From CAG-177 sp964587915 (lineage in GTDB: Bacteria; Bacillota; Clostridia; Oscillospirales; Acutalibacteraceae), in the NCBI GenBank assembly GCA_964587915.1, contig CAZPMK010000037.1, positions 1 through 16,991 on the forward strand: DNA of 16,991 nt, read 5' to 3'. Shown one piece after another: positions 15,214 through 16,991 of the stretch. Every line of letters begins with the position of its first letter. Within the stretch, counting starts at the first letter, position 1. Made by a program: the position numbers and the translations under genes. The notes under the pieces are model-generated. The model had not been told where the DNA came from. It ran no database searches and worked only from the letters and a program-made list of their open reading frames with translations.

Positions 15214-15223
15214 AAAAAACTCA

Positions 15224-15252
15224 TTTACTTCTTGTAACAAAAATGATATAAT
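15224..15252 (+). promoter_or_regulatory. Extended -10 promoter of the DUF2156 gene
   Basis: TTTACT (15224-15229), 17-bp spacer and TATAAT (15247-15252), with TG one base before the -10. The strong extended -10 makes up for the poor -35. Confidence 0.7.
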
Positions 15253-15280
15253 AATCAAAAAATGAAATGCAAGGTAGAAT

Positions 15281-16168
15281 ATGCTTGAATTTAAACCGAT
15301 AACACCCGCCGATTTCGGCGAACTTAAAAAATGCTTTTCTTCGGCTCCCGTCGGATTTTGCGACCGTACCCCCGGTACAACCGTGCTTTGGAGAAATGTT
15401 TATTCAAATTGTCGCTGCTTTTTTGACGATACGGCAATAGTCCGCTCCGTTTTTGCGGGTAAAACAGAATTTCTTTATCCCGTCGGCAAAAATCCCAACG
15501 GTGCAATTGAAGAAATCATCGCCCATTGCAAATCGGAGGGCACGGAATGCATGATTTATTCCGCAACGGATGAAGAGACCGCAGCATTGCTCGAAAAATA
15601 TCCCGAAAGCACAAGCGTAACAAACAGAGATTGGTCGGATTATGTTTACGACAAAAATGCGATAATGAGCCTTTCGGGCAGAAAATATGCAACTCAGAGA
15701 AATCACATAAACAAATTCAAATCGCTCTATCCCGAATTCTCCTTTGAAAGAATCACCGAAAAGGATATACCCGAGCTTATCAAATTTACGGAGAATTTCA
15801 CCTTTCCCTCGCAAAAAAGCGGAAATAACGCCGCCGCAGAGCTTGGTGTCTGCGTTGATACGCTGAAAAATTTTTCTTCACTCGGGCTCTTCGGAGCGGT
15901 GCTGAAAATCGGCGAAAAAGTCATCGGATACAGCATAGGAGAAATTCTCGGCGATATGCTTTATGTCCATATTGAGAAAGCCGACACAAGCTATCAAGGC
16001 TCATATCAAATGGTTACAAATCTGTTTTTGAAAGAATTTGCAACAGACGACAGCGTTAAATTCGTCAACCGTGAGGACGATTGCGGCGATGAAGGCTTGA
16101 GGCGTTCAAAGCTGTCGTACCATCCCGTTTCCCTCCCCGCAAAAAATTGCATTACCGTAAGAGTGTGA
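15281..16168 (+). CDS. DUF2156 / phosphatidylglycerol lysyltransferase C-terminal-like acyltransferase
   Basis: A 295-residue soluble protein of the DUF2156 family, a double GNAT-like fold related to the catalytic part of MprF lysyl-phosphatidylglycerol synthases. Family signatures are LSGRKYATQRNHINKF (130-145), FTENFTF, GEKVIGYSIGE, VHIEKADTSYQGSYQM and the very typical C-terminal NREDDCGDEGLRRSKLSYHP. No membrane segments are present, unlike full MprF, so if it transfers an aminoacyl or acyl group the acceptor is unknown. The start ATG has AAGG 6 bases upstream. It has its own promoter and a terminator whose hairpin includes the stop codon, so it is a single-gene unit. Divergent from the mannosidase operon; the palindrome between them may co-regulate both. 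Confidence 0.88.
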   Translation: MLEFKPITPADFGELKKCFSSAPVGFCDRTPGTTVLWRNVYSNCRCFFDDTAIVRSVFAGKTEFLYPVGKNPNGAIEEIIAHCKSEGTECMIYSATDEETAALLEKYPESTSVTNRDWSDYVYDKNAIMSLSGRKYATQRNHINKFKSLYPEFSFERITEKDIPELIKFTENFTFPSQKSGNNAAAELGVCVDTLKNFSSLGLFGAVLKIGEKVIGYSIGEILGDMLYVHIEKADTSYQGSYQMVTNLFLKEFATDDSVKFVNREDDCGDEGLRRSKLSYHPVSLPAKNCITVRV

Positions 16169-16192
16169 GACTTCATCCTCGCACTCTTTTTC
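16159..16192 (+). terminator. Terminator of the DUF2156 gene, overlapping its stop
   Basis: An 11-bp stem AAGAGTGTGAG / CTCGCACTCTT (16159-16169, 16178-16188, one G-T pair, 8-nt loop) runs into a T-rich tail (16185-16191). The TGA stop (16166-16168) is inside the left arm. Confidence 0.9.
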
Positions 16193-16217
16193 TTTGCGGC
16201 TAGCCACAATAAGAACT

Positions 16218-16246
16218 GTGTCAGAAAAAAATTGCAAACATATTAT
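16218..16246 (+). promoter_or_regulatory. Possible promoter of the cotJ cluster
   Basis: GTGTCA (16218-16223), 17-bp spacer, TATTAT (16241-16246) partly fits sigma-A. The overlapping CATATTAT resembles the -10 of the mother-cell sigma factor sigma-E, which controls cotJ in Bacillus, but a good sigma-E -35 is not seen at the right distance. Low certainty. Confidence 0.3.
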
Positions 16247-16290
16247 GTAGCAGAGGACACTCGGGATAACCGACCTCAAAAACGAAAGGA

Positions 16291-16518
16291 ATGATTGATT
16301 TGGCTGATTATGCCGGTTACCGTTATCCGTCACGACAGGGCATGAAAATCGAGCCTTGCGTCGGTGGCATTTCTCCCCTGCCCGCGGATTACACCGTTGC
16401 AATGCTCTATGTGCCCATGCAGACGGACACCGCAATGTTTGACGAAATGAAGGCTCTTGAATGCGGAACTCTTTTTCCCGTACTCAGCAAGCCTTTTGCA
16501 GGGAAGTGTTGCAAATGA
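16291..16518 (+). CDS. cotJA: Spore coat associated protein CotJA
   Basis: A 75-residue CotJA-family protein, a small component of the spore coat encoded with CotJB and CotJC. The family pattern is clear: LPADYTVAMLYVPMQ (30-44), then the hallmark ALECGTLFPVLSKPF (55-69) and a Cys-Lys end. The start is uncertain. ATG 16291 directly abuts AAGGA (16286-16290), with no spacing, while the in-frame TTG at 16300 lies 9 bases from the same site and may be the real start, giving 72 residues. The stop overlaps the cotJB start by four bases (ATGA), so translation is coupled. It indicates a spore former. Confidence 0.92.
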   Translation: MIDLADYAGYRYPSRQGMKIEPCVGGISPLPADYTVAMLYVPMQTDTAMFDEMKALECGTLFPVLSKPFAGKCCK

Positions 16519-16766
16519 ACAAGCGTGAAACCATGCTTACAAAGCTGAGTGCCGTACAGTTTGCTTTATGGGAAATGCACCTGTATCTGGATACGCATCC
16601 TTGGGATGTCCGTATGGTGGAGCAATATAACCGCACGGCAATTAAGTATCGCACAATGAAAAAAGCGTTTGAGGAAGAATTCTTCCCGTTGACCGTTTCG
16701 CACGGACAGGGCGTCGAATGGCTCAAAGGGCCTTGGCCTTGGGAAAATGAGGAGTGTGGCTGCTGA
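16515..16766 (+). CDS. cotJB: Spore coat protein CotJB
   Basis: An 83-residue CotJB-family protein. The typical LYLDTHPWD motif (28-36) and the tryptophan-rich tail WLKGPWPWENE (69-79) are present. The reading frame extends further upstream, but ATG 16515 is the proper start: it overlaps the cotJA stop in ATGA, and GGGAAG lies 8 bases upstream. Its own TGA shares its last base with the cotJC ATG (TGATG). In Bacillus CotJB is needed with CotJA and CotJC for the coat sublayer they form. Confidence 0.93.
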   Translation: MNKRETMLTKLSAVQFALWEMHLYLDTHPWDVRMVEQYNRTAIKYRTMKKAFEEEFFPLTVSHGQGVEWLKGPWPWENEECGC

Positions 16767-16991
16767 TGTTCAGTTATGAGAAAAAATTACAATACCCCGT
16801 TAAAATCAAAAATCCGAATCCGCTTTACGCAAAAATAATCATCAGTCAGTACGGCGGTCCCGACGGCGAGCTCGGAGCATCCCTGCGTTACCTGAGCCAA
16901 AGATTTTCAATGCCGTTTGATGAACTGAAAGGTCTTTTAACGGACATCGGTAGAGAAGCCTCTGAAATGTTCCTTTCAGAGGCTACCGCTT
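16766..16991 (+). CDS. cotJC: Spore coat protein CotJC (manganese-catalase family), N-terminal part, probably interrupted
   Basis: The first 62 codons match CotJC, a manganese-catalase-like spore coat protein, almost without fault: YEKKLQYPVKIKNPNP, IISQYGGPDGELGASLRYLSQR and LLTDIG (57-62). In this family LTDIG is followed by TEE(L/F)AHLE, which supplies metal-binding Glu and His. Here the frame reads REASEMFLSEATA instead (63-75), and this foreign stretch is exactly the span of a perfect hairpin (16957-16984). The gene therefore looks interrupted just before its metal site, either by the end of a mobile element or by an assembly break at the window edge. The start at ATG 16766 overlaps the cotJB stop by one base. 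The missing C-terminal part cannot be judged from here. Confidence 0.85.
   Translation, partial: MFSYEKKLQYPVKIKNPNPLYAKIIISQYGGPDGELGASLRYLSQRFSMPFDELKGLLTDIGREASEMFLSEATA
16949..16987. repeat. Perfect hairpin inside cotJC, possible mobile-element end
   Basis: AGCCTCTGAAA (16957-16967) and TTTCAGAGGCT (16974-16984) form an 11-bp perfect stem with a 6-nt loop; GGT (16949-16951) and ACC (16985-16987) can extend it across a bulge. It begins where CotJC homology stops. Sub-terminal hairpins of this kind mark IS200/IS605-type ends, but no transposase is visible here, so the nature is open. Confidence 0.5.

Noticed and set aside
16461..16514. Upstream extension of cotJB
   Set aside because: It lies inside cotJA in another frame. 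The ATGA overlap and the LYLDTHP family alignment support ATG 16515.

Overview
The window looks like the chromosome of a spore-forming, low-to-mid GC anaerobe of the Clostridia, probably a gut Oscillospiraceae/Ruminococcaceae-type bacterium. Three things point there: a cotJABC spore-coat cluster at the right end, a cargo of cytoplasmic glycoside hydrolases, and textbook housekeeping promoters (TTGACN - 17 bp - TATAAT type) with GGAGG ribosome sites. The taxon is an inference from gene content, not from a marker gene. No rRNA, tRNA, CRISPR array or transposase gene is visible, and no gene-free stretch exceeds 300 bases (the longest, about 194 bases, is the divergent promoter region at 6146-6339).

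Left part (1-3038): a hairpin-rich left edge, then two minus-strand genes: a GH3 beta-glucosidase-type enzyme with its domains in reversed order, followed by an 87-residue PqqD-like protein that has its own extended -10 promoter and a strong terminator. Next (3039-6204), a minus-strand operon runs Dabb-domain protein, then GH43 beta-propeller glycosidase, then a secreted LCAT-like lipase/acyltransferase. It starts at a strong promoter at 6176-6204 and ends at a terminator at 3039-3067.

Middle (6271-10872): a plus-strand operon with iolD and iolE (two consecutive steps of inositol breakdown), then, across a weak hairpin, a secreted calcineurin-like metallophosphoesterase. It converges on a minus-strand pair at 10891-15143: an unrecognised 592-residue protein with propeller-like motifs and a probable alpha/alpha-barrel, and a cytoplasmic GH38 alpha-mannosidase. 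A bidirectional-looking hairpin separates the two units.

Right part (15197-16991): divergent from the mannosidase pair is a DUF2156 (phosphatidylglycerol-lysyltransferase C-terminal fold) acyltransferase-like gene with its own terminator, then cotJA, cotJB and the start of cotJC, coupled by stop/start overlaps. The cotJC reading frame loses its expected sequence after codon 62, exactly where a perfect 11-bp hairpin begins, so the gene is probably interrupted or the assembly breaks there.

Taken together, the window is a carbohydrate/inositol utilisation neighbourhood. Two secreted hydrolases (lipase-like and phosphoesterase) could release polar head groups or phosphate outside the cell, while GH3, GH43, GH38 and IolD/IolE act in the cytoplasm on imported products. 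The linking idea of a phosphoinositide or glycolipid diet is inference only. Several gene starts were moved inward from the longest reading frame because the Shine-Dalgarno sequence, or the promoter itself, lies inside the longer version.
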